Shown piece after piece: positions 1 to 13,015 of a stretch of 64,000 nucleotides of DNA. The notes under the pieces are model-generated. The model was given only the letters and a program-made list of their open reading frames with translations, searched no databases and had not been told where the DNA came from. Source of the stretch: Ailanthus altissimus. Its lineage: Eukaryota > Streptophyta > Magnoliopsida > Sapindales > Simaroubaceae. A program made the translations under genes and the position numbers. Numbering within the stretch: the first letter of the stretch is position 1; each line of letters opens with the position of its first letter. The stretch lies in NCBI GenBank assembly GCA_946807835.1, contig OX327697.1, positions 14,456,001-14,520,000 of the forward strand. The letters are read 5' to 3'.

Positions 1-1966
1 TTGACTGAAGGATTTTGCTCATTTAGGATTTCAAAGTCTTATATGTGCACAGCCATTGTTTGAGAGATTGAGGGAGATTAAGGTACTGTAATTTTTAATT
101 TATAACTACTGTGTCAAGTAATAAAAGGATGGGGATGATCTAGGTATCTTGTGGAGTAAATAAAATCGTATTAATTTTACAAATTAAAGTTAAAGGTTTT
201 TATCTTTGGTTTATATATTATTAAGATTAACGAATAAGTGATGGTGATAATAAGAGTAAACAATTTAAAATGAGTAATGTTAGATTGTATCTCAATATAT
301 GTCACTCACTAATAGGTCTATTACTAGTATTTTCTAAAAAATATTTGGTATTAGAATATTTTCTGCAAATTTCTCATTACCATACCAGGAAGAAGGTCCG
401 AAAACGGTAGTGGAGGGTCAAAGAAAGTGGAATTTTTTGCATTGAGTTCGATTAGTCCTCCAGTGCGCAGAAAATTCCTCCATTAGCTTCAACAAAATCT
501 CATTGGCTCCTTTCAAAAGTGTATCGTTATAGATTATTTGTGAATCTCATTCTAATTGTTATATTGGGCAATGAAATATACTGTAATATGAAATATATCC
601 CAACCAAAAATTATTTTTTTAGTGGTAGAGCCTAGGTATGGCAATTTAACCCGAACCAGATTTGGATTGGAATTCAGCTTAACAAATTAATTTTTATTCT
701 GATCCAAATTCTCTTTTTCGAAAAAGTCGAATTCAGACTTTTGTGAAAACTTAACTCCGGTTCAGATTTTATTTATTTATTTATTTTTAAAATTTTTAAT
801 TTTTAAAAAATATATAAATTTAATAATTATTTTATAAAATAAATATTTTAAAAAATTTAATTTAATTTAAATATTAAAAAAATTCAGACTTAAACTCAAA
901 TTTGGTCTGACCAAGGTTTAAATTTGAATGTGACTTGGTTTAAAAAAATAAGATAAATTTTAAATTTATTAAAAAAATTTAAATTTGAATTTTGCCAATA
1001 AAGCCTATTATCTGAATGAAGGATGCTCCATCTTAGACTCTGCATTTATTGATTTTTATAATAAAATATTTATTTTAAAAAAAAAGTCTATCACTTATTA
1101 TATACTTGTTAACTTTTTGATTCTGATTAATGTTTTAGTTATAAGATACCAATAATATTGGATATATTATATGCTACATCAATTATAATATAAATTTATA
1201 TATCACAACGATATAAATATAATATTATTGGTTTAAAATGTGTAAAACTTTTTACTAGATAGTCTTATAACAACAACAATAACGATATATTTATAAAGTA
1301 GTGCTAGACTTATATAATTTGAATATAAAATTTGTATTTTAATATATATATTATAATTCAATAACTATCACTTGTCAAATAATTATTGATTTTTTAATTT
1401 TTATAAATGTGATAGTTATACTATACCATACCAATCAATATTAGATGCTACATTAATTAGATTACAAACTATGCAAGCATACTATTATTGATATTTATAT
1501 TATATTAATGAGTAACTTTATATCCTTACATTTACATATTTTACATTATGCATGATTGTGTGAATATAAAAATTAAGTAATAAAAATAAGTTAATTACTT
1601 TTCAGTCGAGTGGTGTTTTCCCAATAAAAAATGGGATCGACATCTATTTCATAATTAGACAAAAGTTAGAAAGGCCATTTCATATAAACTCTAGACCAAA
1701 TTAGTTTTTCTTTAATTATTGATATTATACGAGAAATCTACTTATATAACTAAAAAATAATTGAGATAAGATCTCACTTTCACATTAACGCAGGCTTGGA
1801 GATAGACTCTACAGAGAAAGTATAGACCCCATAAAAGGGAAGAAAACTTATACTATAAAAATGAAATTAGTATACTATCCTAACATCACTAAATGCACTC
1901 TAACATGTGTTAATCATTGGGATAAACTCTCAAATGCTTGTTTTTGTTTTGTTAAGAGGATAAAGT
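1..1966. other. AT-rich intergenic DNA, no gene seen
   Basis: No reading frame of useful length or recognisable domain occurs here on either strand. Around 635-1010 there is a degenerate stretch that begins with a CCTAGG-type motif and a run reading GGCAATTTAACCCGAACC, followed by very AT-rich sequence. A similar opening (CCTAGGGGTGGGGCAA) occurs at about 4158, so this may be a dispersed low-copy repeat. Nothing else can be supported. Confidence 0.6.
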
Positions 1967-4092
1967 TGTTGGGATTTATACTTATATGCTATCCCATTTT
2001 GTATAAATAGTTTTTATTTATGTAGTTAATATTTTATTAAATCGTTAATTATATTTTATATATGGTAAGATGCTTGTAATATTTCAAACACTATATGATC
2101 TAAAGAAGTTCAGATCTAATTCAAAGGAGTTTAGACCAGTACTAAGAGTTAGTTACTTTGAGAAATATAACTGCTAAGAGTCAGCAAATTATAAGTATCA
2201 ATAAAATTTAAAGAGTTAGAGCCTTGCTTGAAATGGGACAAAGACCCAAGGGTAAACTAGAAATAACATAGTTGCAAAGGGTTGCAAATAATGCTAAAAA
2301 TGTCATTATACAAGTATGTTCTAGAACATTATATTTTTAATCTATTTTCACCAATGCGGGTCTGTTAGTGAAAACTTTATTTAATGGAGATCGGCGTATA
2401 TTTATATTTAGATGATCCAGATAGTTAGTTATAGCAAATCATGAGCTTAGTGGAAGCTCATATAGACATGTAGGTATTCAGTGAGGATTGAAAACTGAAC
2501 ATGCTTAATTTTGATATCCAATAGACATCCCATAAAGCCATCAATAAAAGATCCTTTCCAGTTGAGTAGTATTCGTGGTCTTTGTACCTGAGCGCCACGG
2601 TGGACTTGTGCGTGATCCATTATACTTAGGTTCCACACATGTCAGAGAGCTTTTATGATCTGATCGCTGGGTGTCACTAGGTATAGTTCGATGCTCATAG
2701 AGTTCAGTGTGTGCATATATAGATCTGTCAGCTCATATGGGTAAGTTGTATATCCAGATGCTCCAAGATTGTGTTCCAAAAAATCTTATGGCCATAAGTA
2801 AGTCACCTGAGAAAAGTGTTTCCTGTGTCAAAAATAATATCGTAAACGTGCTTACAGATATTGCTTATAGGAATACAAATTTGGAGATAAGTTCTAGAGT
2901 TGAGCATTTGGAGACTTGATGGTGATGATCTATGTTTCCGCTCTTTCAGGATATAAATGACGGAGGGATTATACGAATATTTATTAACAACAACTTGTAT
3001 GGTTCAACATGATGTTTTGTTATTTTCATAATGTGTGAGTGGGGCATCATTATTGAACTTACGAAAGAGTTCTGTAAGACAAAATGGTATAAACCTAAAG
3101 AGTCTCACTATATGAAGTGTACTTGTTGTGCACTTAGGCAGCGCAACGGATTGAATAATTTGATCTGGAAGTTTTCAGAGAAGTCAAAAATTATTTTAGT
3201 GTCTTTTGGAAAGATGATAAGATTTAAGTGTTAAGGCTGGAATCTCGACAAGTGAAACTTACCACTTTATCATTTTTCTTGAATGCCACATGTCATGCCA
3301 TTAATTGGCAATGACATGACACATGACATGATTTTATTGGCTCATTTGAATTGCTAATATTGGCTAATATTATTAATTGTAAATGTTGCTAATATATAAA
3401 TCATTTTCGGCTTTATAACAAGTGGTGGCAAACTTCAAATTAATAATGCATGGCAAAATCTTTTGTTTTTAACCAAGAAGTGACAAGTTTGTATAAGAAA
3501 GAAGGCCACCAAATTGCTTTTCATTTGACCATTTATTTATCAAATGAAAGCTTGGTTTATCATTCTTGTCTTTAAGCATTAGTTGGCTGCAAAGCCAAAG
3601 TAATTTTGCCACTAATTTGGTTCAAATTCGACCAACACCTATTGAAGTGATTATTCATCTTTTTAAAGAAGCATGACAGTGCAAATATTTTTTGCATTAT
3701 CATGCTTGCCCACTAATCCTCTATTTATTGGCCGAATGTGAGGCATCCATGCCTATAAATTGAATTCGAGTTCTTCAAATTGAAGGTAAGAAAATTGTGA
3801 GCAAATTATATATTAAGGGTGTTGAGAAACAAAAGATAAAGCAAATGTTGCTTTTATTAAATTTCAGCCGAGATTAGAAGGCTAACATTCTAGCTCATAG
3901 GATCCTATTAAGTCCTTGACTAGAACTACGCTATAACACGATTCAAGAGTGAGTTACCTAATATATCATTAGTGTAATGAGATGTTTGATTTATATTCTA
4001 TTGCATATATTACATATATGCAGTGTATAATATAAATTAAATATATACTCTTACCCCACACGCAGCACACTATAAAAAATATAGGAGTTAAC
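1967..4092 (+). mobile_element. Degenerate solo LTR of the long-LTR Ty1/copia family (copy A)
   Basis: It starts TGTTGGGATTTATACTTATA, like the complete copia element's LTR (TGTTAGGGTTGGTGCTTACG at 36604). It carries the same internal landmarks in the same order: the block around 2590-2700 describing a CATGTCAGAG...CGCTGGGTGTC motif, a block near 3140 with GGATTGAATAATTTGATC, and a late block near 3895 with CTAGAACTA. The right end is placed at about 4092 (GTTAACA) only by alignment with the other copies; no target-site duplication was found. No internal coding region accompanies it. Confidence 0.6.
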
Positions 4093-4689
4093 AAACGAGT
4101 TCTTATTAGGACCTTAACTCTCACTTAACAATATAAAGTTTCACATAAGCCCAAATGCCTAGGGGTGGGGCAAAATTTCCATTTCCAATCTGACTTGTGT
4201 AGAAAAGTTTAGGTCATTTCAGGAATGGGAATAAATTTGAGATTGATTGGCACATATTTTTTTATCCCAATCAAGTCAGGTCGAGTTTATAAAGTTTTCG
4301 AAAAAAATCTAAATTTTTTCAAAATTAAATTGTTTAAAACTTAATAATTTTTCTTTTTTTAAATAAAATTTAATGTAATTGAAATTGATATTATAAAATT
4401 TAATAGAATTGAAATTAGATTAAAATTGGAATTATAAATTTAATAGAATTGAAATTAAAATGATGATATTTAATGTAATTAAAATTAGAATTAGGATTGA
4501 AATTCTAAAATGTAATGTAATTGGAATTGCAATTATGAAATTTAATGGAATTGAAATTGAAATTTGAATCGGAATCGAACTTATAACATTTAATGTAATT
4601 GGTATTATAATTATAAAATTTAAGTGGATTTGAAATTATAATATTTAACGTAATTAAAATTAAAATTTTTTTGACTTGTCTTTGACGCG
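4093..4689. other. AT-rich spacer between LTR remnants
   Basis: No coding potential. The first 70 bases are unremarkable; from about 4158 there is a CCTAGGGGTGGGG motif similar to that near 635. The rest is dominated by the degenerate AAATTTAATGTAATT repeat listed separately. Confidence 0.5.
4362..4665. repeat. Degenerate tandem repeat, unit around AAATTTAATGTAATTG
   Basis: The words ATAAAATTTAAT, GTAATTGAAATTG and GAATTGAAATT recur many times with variable spacing, giving an imperfect AT-rich array with units of roughly 30-60 bp. It separates copia LTR copy A from the Athila-type LTR fragment. Unit boundaries are not clean enough to give a copy number. Confidence 0.55.
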
Positions 4690-5652
4690 AAGGATACCAT
4701 AATTAGAAGCTTTAAACCTATAATTAGATACTTTATAAGCCAAAATAAGAGACATAACAAATAGAACAAGTTATTCAGAGTTTAGAGATTGAAGAACGAG
4801 CTTCTACAGCATAACAAGAGAAAGAAGATGAAGATTTTAGAGCACTATATTTTTTCTTCTATCCTCTTTAACTGTTATAGATTGTTTTTCTTCATGATGA
4901 TGATTGATGTATACTCTAGAACTCTATTTGTCATCATGAACTAAGTTTTTATTTTTAGGATTACAACTTTGAATTCGATATATAATTGAATTTAGTTTCT
5001 TTTTTTATTTTATGAACTCAACATCAAAATTGTTTAGTTTATTTGTACTTAATGCTTTCTATTTATTTGGCCAATAATTAGATTGTTATAGGAATCATGA
5101 AGAATTTGAAAGAGGGATTTATATGTGTAGCCTTAGATAAATTGATATATGATCATAGTATAATAATTATAAGTTTCATATAAGATAGACATATACTCAG
5201 ATGACATATATGTTTTAAAAAGACTTGTTCTTAATAAATTTTTGTCCTTATCTGATTACGATAGGAATATAGGTAATTGTTAGGATAAGATATATTCACT
5301 TGACCATCTGGAGAGGCTAGTGAAGGTATTAAGATTCTTAGCCAACAATTTATACTGAGAGATTAAATTAAGAAAAGATTACTTGGTTTAAGTAAAGTAT
5401 TGAGAGATAGTTGTAGTTATAGGTTTTATCTGATATTGGTGATTCATACTTGTTAACTTAATTATCTCTTTCTTATTTTCTATTTGCTTAGATTAGATTA
5501 AATTATTTTTTCTTTATTTAGTTGTCTGGATAAAAGTAAGAAGACACAGTTTTAGTATTTAGCAAGAATATAATAAAAATTTCTCTTAGGAACGGTACTT
5601 TTTTAACTCTTTTTTATTTATTACGATAGTGCACTTGCATTTTAATCAAACA
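4690..5652 (+). mobile_element. 5'-truncated Athila-type LTR fragment
   Basis: It matches the middle and end of the Athila LTRs at 10182-11362 and 26558-28043. Shared landmarks are a TATAAT/CCTATAAT promoter-like stretch near 4710, the GATTACAACTTTGAA block near 4960, the GATCATAGTA block near 5150, the CTTGACCATCTGGAGAGG block near 5300, and the terminal GATAGTGCACTTGCATTTT near 5625. It ends CAAACA at 5652. The first third of a normal LTR is missing, replaced by the AT repeat to the left. It seems to have landed in the 5' LTR of the large Athila element, whose tail resumes at 5653. Confidence 0.6.
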
Positions 5653-5972
5653 ATAGGGTTATTAGTCAATAATTCACATTGATGGAGTAAATTGAGAGAA
5701 GATTATTAGATTTAAGTAAAATATCTAGGGATATTTTTAATCTTAAACTTATTTATTATTGGTAATTCTATACTTGCTATCCTCAGTTATCTTTGCAATA
5801 TTTTCTTTTCAATTAGGTGTTTAAGAGTAGTTTGTTTTAATTCTTAATTATTTACATAATGGTAGGAGGGCACAATTTTAGTACTTATCAATTAAAATAA
5901 TAATTCTTTATAAGAACGATAGTCTACTTTTATTATATTACTTGTTTACAATTATGTTACATATTTTATAAT
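5653..5972 (+). mobile_element. 3' part of the Athila 5' LTR
   Basis: This segment aligns with the last third of the 3' LTR (about 27716-28043): both contain AGTCAAYAATTCAYATTGATG, then AGATTATTAGATTTAAGTAA, and the ACAATTTTAGTACTTA block. The first two thirds of the LTR were lost or displaced when the LTR fragment ending at 5652 arrived. Confidence 0.6.
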
Positions 5973-5998
5973 AAGTTTTTTCCATTGTTGCCAGGGAA
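5973..5998 (+). other. Degraded primer-binding region of the Athila element
   Basis: Immediately after the LTR tail comes AAGTTTTTTCCATTGTTGCC, resembling the junction typical of Athila elements, in which a tRNA-Asp-type primer-binding site of the form TGGCGCCGTTGCCGGGG follows the LTR. Several positions have decayed, so this is family-based inference. Confidence 0.5.
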
Positions 5999-6089
5999 TT
6001 ATTTATTTATTTTATTAATATTAATACCAACCTATTATATTCTTAATTTAGACCATTTGTTTTTGTTTTGTTTTGTAGTGACTCCTCAG

Positions 6090-7480
6090 CTATTTATGCA
6101 ACATTATAAACTCTTGACTTAGTTGCTTTTGATGCAAAGATCGAAAGAACTTTAAGAAGTTTGTCAAGAGTGGAATCAAGCCTTCCATCAACTAAACATC
6201 ATGGATAATCAGATTCAAGTTAAAGAACAAAGGTCATTGTAGGAGTATATAGTCCCACTTGTTGATGAAATTCACTCATGTATTCAGAGACCTACAATCG
6301 ATGCCAATAACTTTGAAATCAAGCTGAGCAAAATTTAGATGCTAAAGGATTTAGTGCAATTTAATGGACTAGTGAATAATGACTCGAACAAGCATATCGC
6401 AAATTTCCTAAAAACAAAGTGATATATTCAAGTATAACGGAGTTTTAGATGATGCAATAAGATTGAGGCTTCTTTCTTTTTCAATTAGGGACAAGGCAAA
6501 GAGTTGGCTAATGTCTATACCATCAAGATCTATTGCAATATGGGATGATTTAATCCATAAATTTTTAGCCAAATGCTTTCCACCAGCCAAAACAATAAAG
6601 ATGAGAAATGACGTCACATCTTTTTGTGTAGTACGATTCAGAGTCCCTATATAAAGCTTAGGAAAATTTTAAAGATTTGCTAATAAAGTGTCTACACCAT
6701 AGGGTTCCAAAGTGGTTGTTAGTTCAAACTTTTTACAATGGATTAGTAGGATGCTTAAAAATGATTAATGATGCTACAGCAGGTGGTGCTTTGATGAATA
6801 AATCCACTAATGAAGCTTATGACTTATTAGAGGAGATGGCTTCCAACAGTTACCAATGTACATTTAAAAGAGTCACCCAAGAAAAATTGCATATGTTTAT
6901 AATGTGGAGGCGTTTAATTCATTAGCTACATAAGTCAACATGCTATTAAGGAAGTTTGAGGCTATTGGAGTAAATGTTATAAAGAGTCAATCAGTCACCT
7001 ATGATTTTTATAGAGAGAACTATAAAAATGGCTAGTGCCTTGAAACAACACAATATGTAGGAAACTTTAATATACAACAAAACAACCCTAACTTAAATTC
7101 CTACAATTCATGGTTAATGAACCATCCAAATTTCTCATGGAGCAACAATCTGGGACAAACATTGAAGCCTATGAATTCTCTTGGATTTTCTTTCTATCCA
7201 CACATCTACATGAAAAGAAACTAGCTTTAAAAGAGATGTTTATATTGTACATGAAGTAGACATATGCGCTCTTACAAAGTCAATCAAATCTCCTTTAAAG
7301 CTAAGAACTTTATTATGGACTTTAAAAACTCAAGTGGGCCAACTAGCCATATCTATGAATAGAGTCATTCACAAGGATCTTTGCCAAGTAATACAGAAGT
7401 CAATCTAAAGGGAGATAAAGGACATTGCAAGAAAATCAACTCGAGAAGGGGGAAAGAGTTACCAAATGCTATTAAAAAAT
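6090..7480 (+). pseudogene. Athila gag remnant
   Basis: This is the structural polyprotein of an Athila-lineage retrotransposon, which would form the cytoplasmic virus-like particle. Visible blocks in order are RPTIDANNFEIK (about 6290), LVQFNGLVNNDSNKHIANFL (about 6350), RLLSFSIRDKAKSWL (6465-6510), KFLAKCFPPAKTIKMRNDVT (6560-6615), WLLVQTFYNGL (about 6713) and NEAYDLLEEMASNSYQ (about 6805). These correspond to well-known plant gag motifs. The frame is broken by stops and shifts, including near 6420 and 6655. A cysteine motif near 6905 (MWRRLIH where CGG-type residues are expected) appears lost. Non-functional. Confidence 0.75.
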
Positions 7481-7719
7481 CTCTACCAAAGAAGAACCTT
7501 ATTAAACATAATAAGTAGATAGCAGAAAAAGAGAAAGTTGTAGGAAAGAAAGAAGAAGTGGTGTAGAAAAGTAACTCAAGCCTGTACTATCCACCACTGC
7601 ATTTCCCCTACCGCCATTTCCCCCAACATCTTCAGAAATAAGAATTTGATAAGCAGTTTTCAATTTTTTAGAAATACTCAAGAAGCTGTATACCAATAAC
7701 CTTTCACTTTTGCCTAAGA

Positions 7720-8300
7720 GCAGATACTAAGTTATGTGAGGTTTATGAAGAATATTTTATGAAAGAAAAAAATACTAAGAGATTTAAAAATAGTAACTTT
7801 GATAGAGGAGTGCAGTGCTATTTTTACCAAAGAAAGTACCTTCAAACTTAAGGATCCAAGGAGCTTCACCATTCCATGTACTATTAGAAACCAATTCTTT
7901 AGTAGAGCTCTATATAACTTGGAAGGCAATATAAATTTGAGGCTGCTATCAATATATAAGAAGATGAGTTTGGGAGAAGCTAAGCCAACCAATGTCATAT
8001 TACAACTAACAGATTTAACACCCACTTATCTAAGGGGTTTAATTTGAAGATGTGCTGGTAAAAGTTGACAAATTTATATTTCTTGAAGATTTTATTGTGC
8101 TTGATGTAGAGAAGGAATGTGATATCTCAATTATCCTCAGGAAACTATTTTTAGCTATAGGAAGGATAGTGTGTAGAAAAAAGAGCTGATAATAAAGGTT
8201 CAAGACCAAGAAGTAACATTGAATGTCTTCAAAGCCATGAAATTCCTAAACGAAGTTGAAGACTGTTTTAGTATTGATGTGGTAGATAGTGAAGTCCATG
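7720..8300 (+). pseudogene. Athila aspartic protease remnant
   Basis: It encodes the protease region that would cleave the Athila polyprotein. The 7799-8047 frame reads ECSAIFTKESTFKLKDPRSF, then FTIPCTIRNQFFSRALYNLE, then LTDLTPTYLRGLI; after a frameshift it continues EDVLVKVDKFIF and VQDQEVTLNVFKAMKF (about 8196-8240). In active relatives the motif after the IPC block contains the catalytic aspartate of a D-L-G-A-S-I-N type sequence; here it reads NLEGNIN, so the catalytic residue is replaced by asparagine. The region is dead on this ground as well as by frameshift. Confidence 0.75.
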
Positions 8301-8639
8301 AGGTTTTAACAAAGAATTCAATTTATGACTCACTAGAAGATATAGCCATTAATGGAGATAATTATGGAATAAATGGAAGCCATAAAATGTTCGAAGGTCT
8401 TGAATGCCTCTCCTTGATATGATAGAGCCAAAGCAAGGTTTGAATCATTAAAGCAATCGATAAGTGCAGAACCTTGTGCTAAGCTATCAATTGAGGAACC
8501 ACCATCGTTGGAGCTCAAACCTCTGCTAAGCCATATGCGGTATGCATTCTTAGGTAATTCCTCTACTATTCTTGTAATTATATTAGCTGCCCTTGATAAT
8601 ACATAGGAAGAAAAGCTACTCAAAGTATTAAGAAAGTAT

Positions 8640-10010
8640 AAGAGACCCTTAGTAGAACAACAGTGTCAACTAAATCCTATCATAAAAGAGGTGGTGAAAA
8701 AAAGAAGATTATCAAATAGCTAGACGTAGGGATTATATACCAATCTCAGATAGCTTGTAAGTAATCCAATCTAATGTGTGCCAAATGTAAAAGGTATAAC
8801 AAATGTAGCCAATGAGAACTATGAGCTAATTCTTACAAGAGCGGTAATAAGATGACGAACATGGATGGATTACAAGAAGCTAAATAAAGCCACTCGCAAA
8901 GATCACTTCCCATTACCATTTATTGATTAAATGCTCAATAAGCTTGCTGAACATGAATATTATTGTTTTCTAGATTGATATTCTAGATATAATTAGATTG
9001 CTATAGCCCTAGAAGATCAAGAAAAGACGATGTTCACATGTCTATATAGGACCTTTGCTTTCCAGAAAATGTCATTTAAGCTTTGGAATGCATTTGCCAC
9101 TTTTCAAAGATGTATGATGGCGTTCTTTTATGATATAGTAGATTGATTCCTTGAAGTCTTTATGGATGACTTCTTAGTTTTTGGAGATTCCTTTGATCTA
9201 TGCCTAAAAAATTTACATTTGTACTGAAAAGATGTGAGGACACCAACTTGGTTCTGAATTGTGAAAAATGTCACTTTATGGTAAAAAAAAAAGAGTGTTC
9301 TTGTCTATTGTATCTTATCCAAAGGGATTAAAGTCGACTGTGCAAAGATTAAGACAATCGAAAGATGGCCACCACCTATAAATGTCAAGGGTGTTTGGAG
9401 TTTTCTTGAACATGTAGGCTTCTACAAAAATTTCATCAATGACTTTTCCAAGATCTCCAAATCTCTTTGTAATTTATTGGAGAAACATATATAGTTCAAA
9501 TTTGATGATGATTACATGAAAGCTTTTTGAAGTATTAAAGAAGAAACTAATTTCAACTCCCATAATAGTTATAGATTAGATTCGAACTAAAGTGTGATGT
9601 TAGTGACATTATAGTGGAAGTAGTTTTAGGCCAACGCAAAGATGAAGTCTTCCATACCAACTACTATGCCAGTATGACCTTAAATAATGCACAGGTAAAT
9701 TACACGACCACAAAGAAAATAGCTATTAGATTTGTATTTGCTTTTAATAAATTTCACTCTTATCTCATTGGGGTTAAGGTAATAGTATTCAACTGACCAC
9801 TCTGCCATTAGGTACCTAATTACAAAGAAGGATGCAAAATCAAGGTTAATCAGAAAGATTCTATTGCTGTAAAAATTTGATCTAGAGATCTGAGATAGAG
9901 AAGGCATAGAAAACCAAGTTAAAGATCATCTTTCTCATCTGGAAGAAAGAGAACAAGGTAAAGATAAGATGGTTATAAATGAGACCTTCCCAAACGAATA
10001 GCTATTGGCA
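8640..10010 (+). pseudogene. Athila reverse transcriptase-RNase H remnant
   Basis: This is the polymerase part that would copy element RNA into DNA. Motifs in order: DYKKLNKATRKDHFPLPFID (about 8870-8930), EYYCFLD (8957), YRTFAFQKMSFKLWNAFATF (9045-9105), FQRCMMAFFYDIVD, then FLEVFMDDFLVFGDSFDLC (about 9150-9205) with the FMDD catalytic box intact, then KIKTIERWPPPINVKG and HVGFYKNFINDFSKISKSLC (about 9345-9475). RNase H follows with VEVVLGQRKDEVFHTNYYAS at 9617-9676 and FVFAFNKFHSYL. Many stops interrupt it, so no product is expected. The MDDF form of the catalytic box and the CNLLEK ending are typical of Athila. Confidence 0.8.
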
Positions 10011-12400
10011 CTTAACCACCAAAGTACACCATGGTACGCCAATTACGTCAACTACTTGGTAAATGCAATTCTGCCTCCTAATTTAAATTTTTGGTAAAAG
10101 AAGAAGTTCTTACATGATGTCAAGTATTACTAGGATGAGCCATTCTTATTCAAGTAATGCGCCATCAAATGATTCGAAGATTGATAGAAGTATTTTATAC
10201 ATGTTATTTAGGCTTTGTAGACTTACATTTATTTATTTTAAGAATGAATTTAGGGTTTTATATGCTTTATTGTTATTTTGTAGGTTTAAAATTAACGAAG
10301 CTATTTTGGATAAAAAAAAACCCAAAGAAAACAAGGCAAAATATCAAATCTGTAGTTGATTGCCATAGTAATTTTGCTATAACACCAGCACCACCAAATT
10401 TAGTATTCTTAGTGCTACAACGCCCAAAAGCCAAGGCTGCAGCTCTGAACAGTATCACATGAACAATACTCGTGAAAAATACTCTTAAAACAGTGTCTGT
10501 GCTTAGTACAGAAAACAAAAATCCTAGTCTCACTTATATTTGATATTTTACCCTAATTTGAAGACTAAGAAAACTTATAAATAGAAGATCAATTAGCCTA
10601 TTTCAAGAATGGAGAACCAAGAAGAAGAGAAGAAAAAGAGAAACAGAAGAGAGAAACAACTTTTTAGAGAGAGAAATAACAACGTTTAGAGGATTAAGAA
10701 GACTAGAAGATTGAATATTGTAGCAAAATTAGTTTTATCTCTTCAAGTTTTTGTCTTTATAGTTTCAATAGTTTTTATGATGTTTTTTCTTAAGAAGCTT
10801 TATAAATCTTTATTTCATTATGAGCTAATTTTTATATCTAGGGTTACAACTTTGAACTCAATATATGATTGAAGTTTTATATGAGATAAATATATACTTA
10901 TATGACATATATGGTAGTAATAGATCAATTAATAATGAATCTTATTCTTATCTGATTATCATAGACATATAGATAATTGTTAAGGTAAGATATAATCACT
11001 CGACCAAAAATAGAGGTTTGTGATGATATTAGAGATCTAGCCAACAATTCATATTGATAGATTAACTTAAGAAAAGATAAATTAGTTCAAGTAAAGTATT
11101 GAGAGATAGTTGTAATCCTAGGTTTTATTTATTATTGGTGATTATATCTTGTCACCTCTAGTACTATTTTGATTGTTAGTTTTCTATTTATTTAGATTAG
11201 ATTATTTATCTTTTGATTTTCATTCATTTGAATAAAAATAAGAAGACACAATTTAAGTACTTAGCATAACAATAACAATAAATTCGAGTGGGAACAATAG
11301 TCTACTTACGCTTTATTAATTGTTTACGATAGCGTGTACGTGCACTTTAGTACATCACAACAAAGGTACATTCCAAAAGAAGAAATTGAAGACATACTCA
11401 AACAATGTATTTTGTTAAATATGGTGGTCACTTCGAAGGAGAAATGTCGACAACCAAGGTACTATAATTTAGTTCATATTGGCCTTCTCTATTCAAAGGA
11501 GCACATTTCTTTGTTTCAAGATGTGACAGATGCTAGCGAGTGAAAAATATTTATAAGAGACATGATATGCCCCTATAGAATATTTTAAAAGTAGAGTTCC
11601 TTAAAATTTTGGATATAGACGTCATAAGACTATTTATTTCATCATATTACAACTTATACATTCTAATAGTAGTATATTATGCTAACAAACAATGCAAAAG
11701 TTATCTTAAAATTCTTGAGAAAGAATATTTTCGCTCGGTTGGGCATCTTGAGAGCCATTATTAGTGACAAGTACTTTACAACCCTCTTGGAAAAATATAA
11801 GATCACTCACAAGATCGTTACATATTATCATTTGTAAACTAGTGGACAAATAGAAGTTTCAAATAGAGAAGTAAAGCAGATCTTCAAAAAGACAGTGAAA
11901 TCGAGTAGAAAAGACTAGGCGATATATTTAGATGATGCGCTTTAGGCTTATTGCACCATTTACAAATCCCTTTCAAAATGTCTTCATTTCAATTGGTATT
12001 TGATAAGGCATGTCATCTTCTTGTCAAGTTATAGCATAACTCTTATTGGGCCATTAGAGTATTGGATTTTGAATTACAAGCACTGGGTTAGAAACAAATA
12101 ATACAACTTAACAAGATGAATGAGTTTTTTATTTAAGCATATGAGAATGCCAAACTGTACAAAGAGAAGAGGAAAAGATAGCATGATAAGAAGATTGTAC
12201 AACAATCATTTGAACTAGGACAACGGGTGCTATTGTTTAATTCTTAGCTCAAGCTATTTCCAGATAAGTTGAAATCAAGGCGGTTCAGATCATTTCGAGT
12301 CACCAAAGTGTATCTTATAGAGCCATCGAGGTAGAAGAAGAGTCATCTAAGAGAACATTCAAGGTGAATGGTCAATGGCTGAAGCATTATTAAGGAGGAG
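9990..12400 (+). pseudogene. Athila integrase remnant, split by a solo LTR
   Basis: The N-terminal part lies at about 9990-10181 (QLRQLLGKCNSAS region, then DEPFLFK and a motif matching MIRR). It is interrupted by the 10182-11362 LTR and resumes at 11368 with YIPKEEIEDILKQC. The core reads TSGQIEVSNREVKQIF (about 11840), then the DAL-AY stretch near 11933, and the C-terminal end FKVNGQWLKHY at about 12360. Integrase would insert element DNA into the host genome. Stops occur throughout both halves. Joining the halves across the LTR gives a continuous motif order, which supports the insertion interpretation. Confidence 0.75.
10182..11362 (+). mobile_element. Solo Athila-type LTR inside the integrase
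   Basis: It starts TGATAGAAGTATTTTATACA and ends ACATCACAACA. Flanks AAGAT (10177-10181) and AAGGT (11363-11367) are a 5-bp target-site duplication with one mismatch. Internally it has a TATA-like CTTATAAATAG near 10577 and the shared Athila LTR blocks GGTTTTATATGCTTTATTG near 10252, GGGTTACAACTTTGAACTC near 10840 and GATAGCGTGTACGTGCACTT near 11327. No internal element sequence is present, so it is the product of LTR-LTR recombination. The reading frames of up to 101 codons in it are chance openings. Confidence 0.8.
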
Positions 12401-13015
12401 AGCTTGATCACAAAAATCCTTCATCAACTTGTCCAAACCTCAATGAGTAAGTAAGATGTTAAACTGATGACGTTAAATCAAGCGCTTCTTGGTAAGCAAT
12501 CTAAATAATTTTATGTACTTTTATTTTTCTCTAAAAATACCTATAGCTCTAGCAAAAAGAAGTATTAAGCCAAAATCAATAAAGGAAATCAAGAACAAAA
12601 TATGGGAGAAAATTTTAAGGCTTAGATAAGTCCTAGTGCATTTATGGTGTGAATTAAGCTAAAAATAAAATCCTTTTATCACACCTTCACCTTAAGCCTC
12701 ACATTACAAGTTAAATAAAGACCTAATTGATTTTTAATTATGTGTGTACCTACATTAATGGAGAGTGATATGAAAAACAAGCTTGTAGAGTGTCAATTAA
12801 ATAAAAATATATAGACAAATTTCTTGACTTGAATGCATAAACTGATCTAGGTGCTTTTGACTAATGATTATAACTATGCACGCATACACCAAGTTGATTG
12901 CATATGGAAAAAACAAGTACAAGAGTTGACATGTTAAATTTTTATTTTAGATTTCCAAAGAATTGTATTTAAGATGTAATATTTAAGACAAATTATTAAT
13001 CATTGACCAACTCGA
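12401..13015 (+). other. Athila 3' untranslated part, no env-like frame
   Basis: After the integrase terminus there are about 600 bases of AT-rich sequence without a recognisable product, up to the copia LTR at 13016. Some Athila elements carry an extra env-like frame here; none can be seen, so it was absent or has decayed beyond recognition. The element's own sequence resumes after that LTR and runs to the polypurine tract. Confidence 0.5.

Noticed and set aside
2707..3234. Frames of 70 and 67 codons
   Set aside because: They lie in copia LTR copy A and are not kept in the other LTR copies.
4086..5652. Complete solo LTR bounded by ATAGG at 4081-4085 and 5653-5657
   Set aside because: The left boundary does not start with TG and the first 600 bp are a degenerate AT repeat unlike any related LTR, so the match is probably chance.
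10114..10533. Overlapping frames of 81-101 codons on both strands
   Set aside because: They lie at the start of a TSD-bounded solo LTR, have no domain-like content, and the same part of the related LTR at 26558 does not keep the frame.
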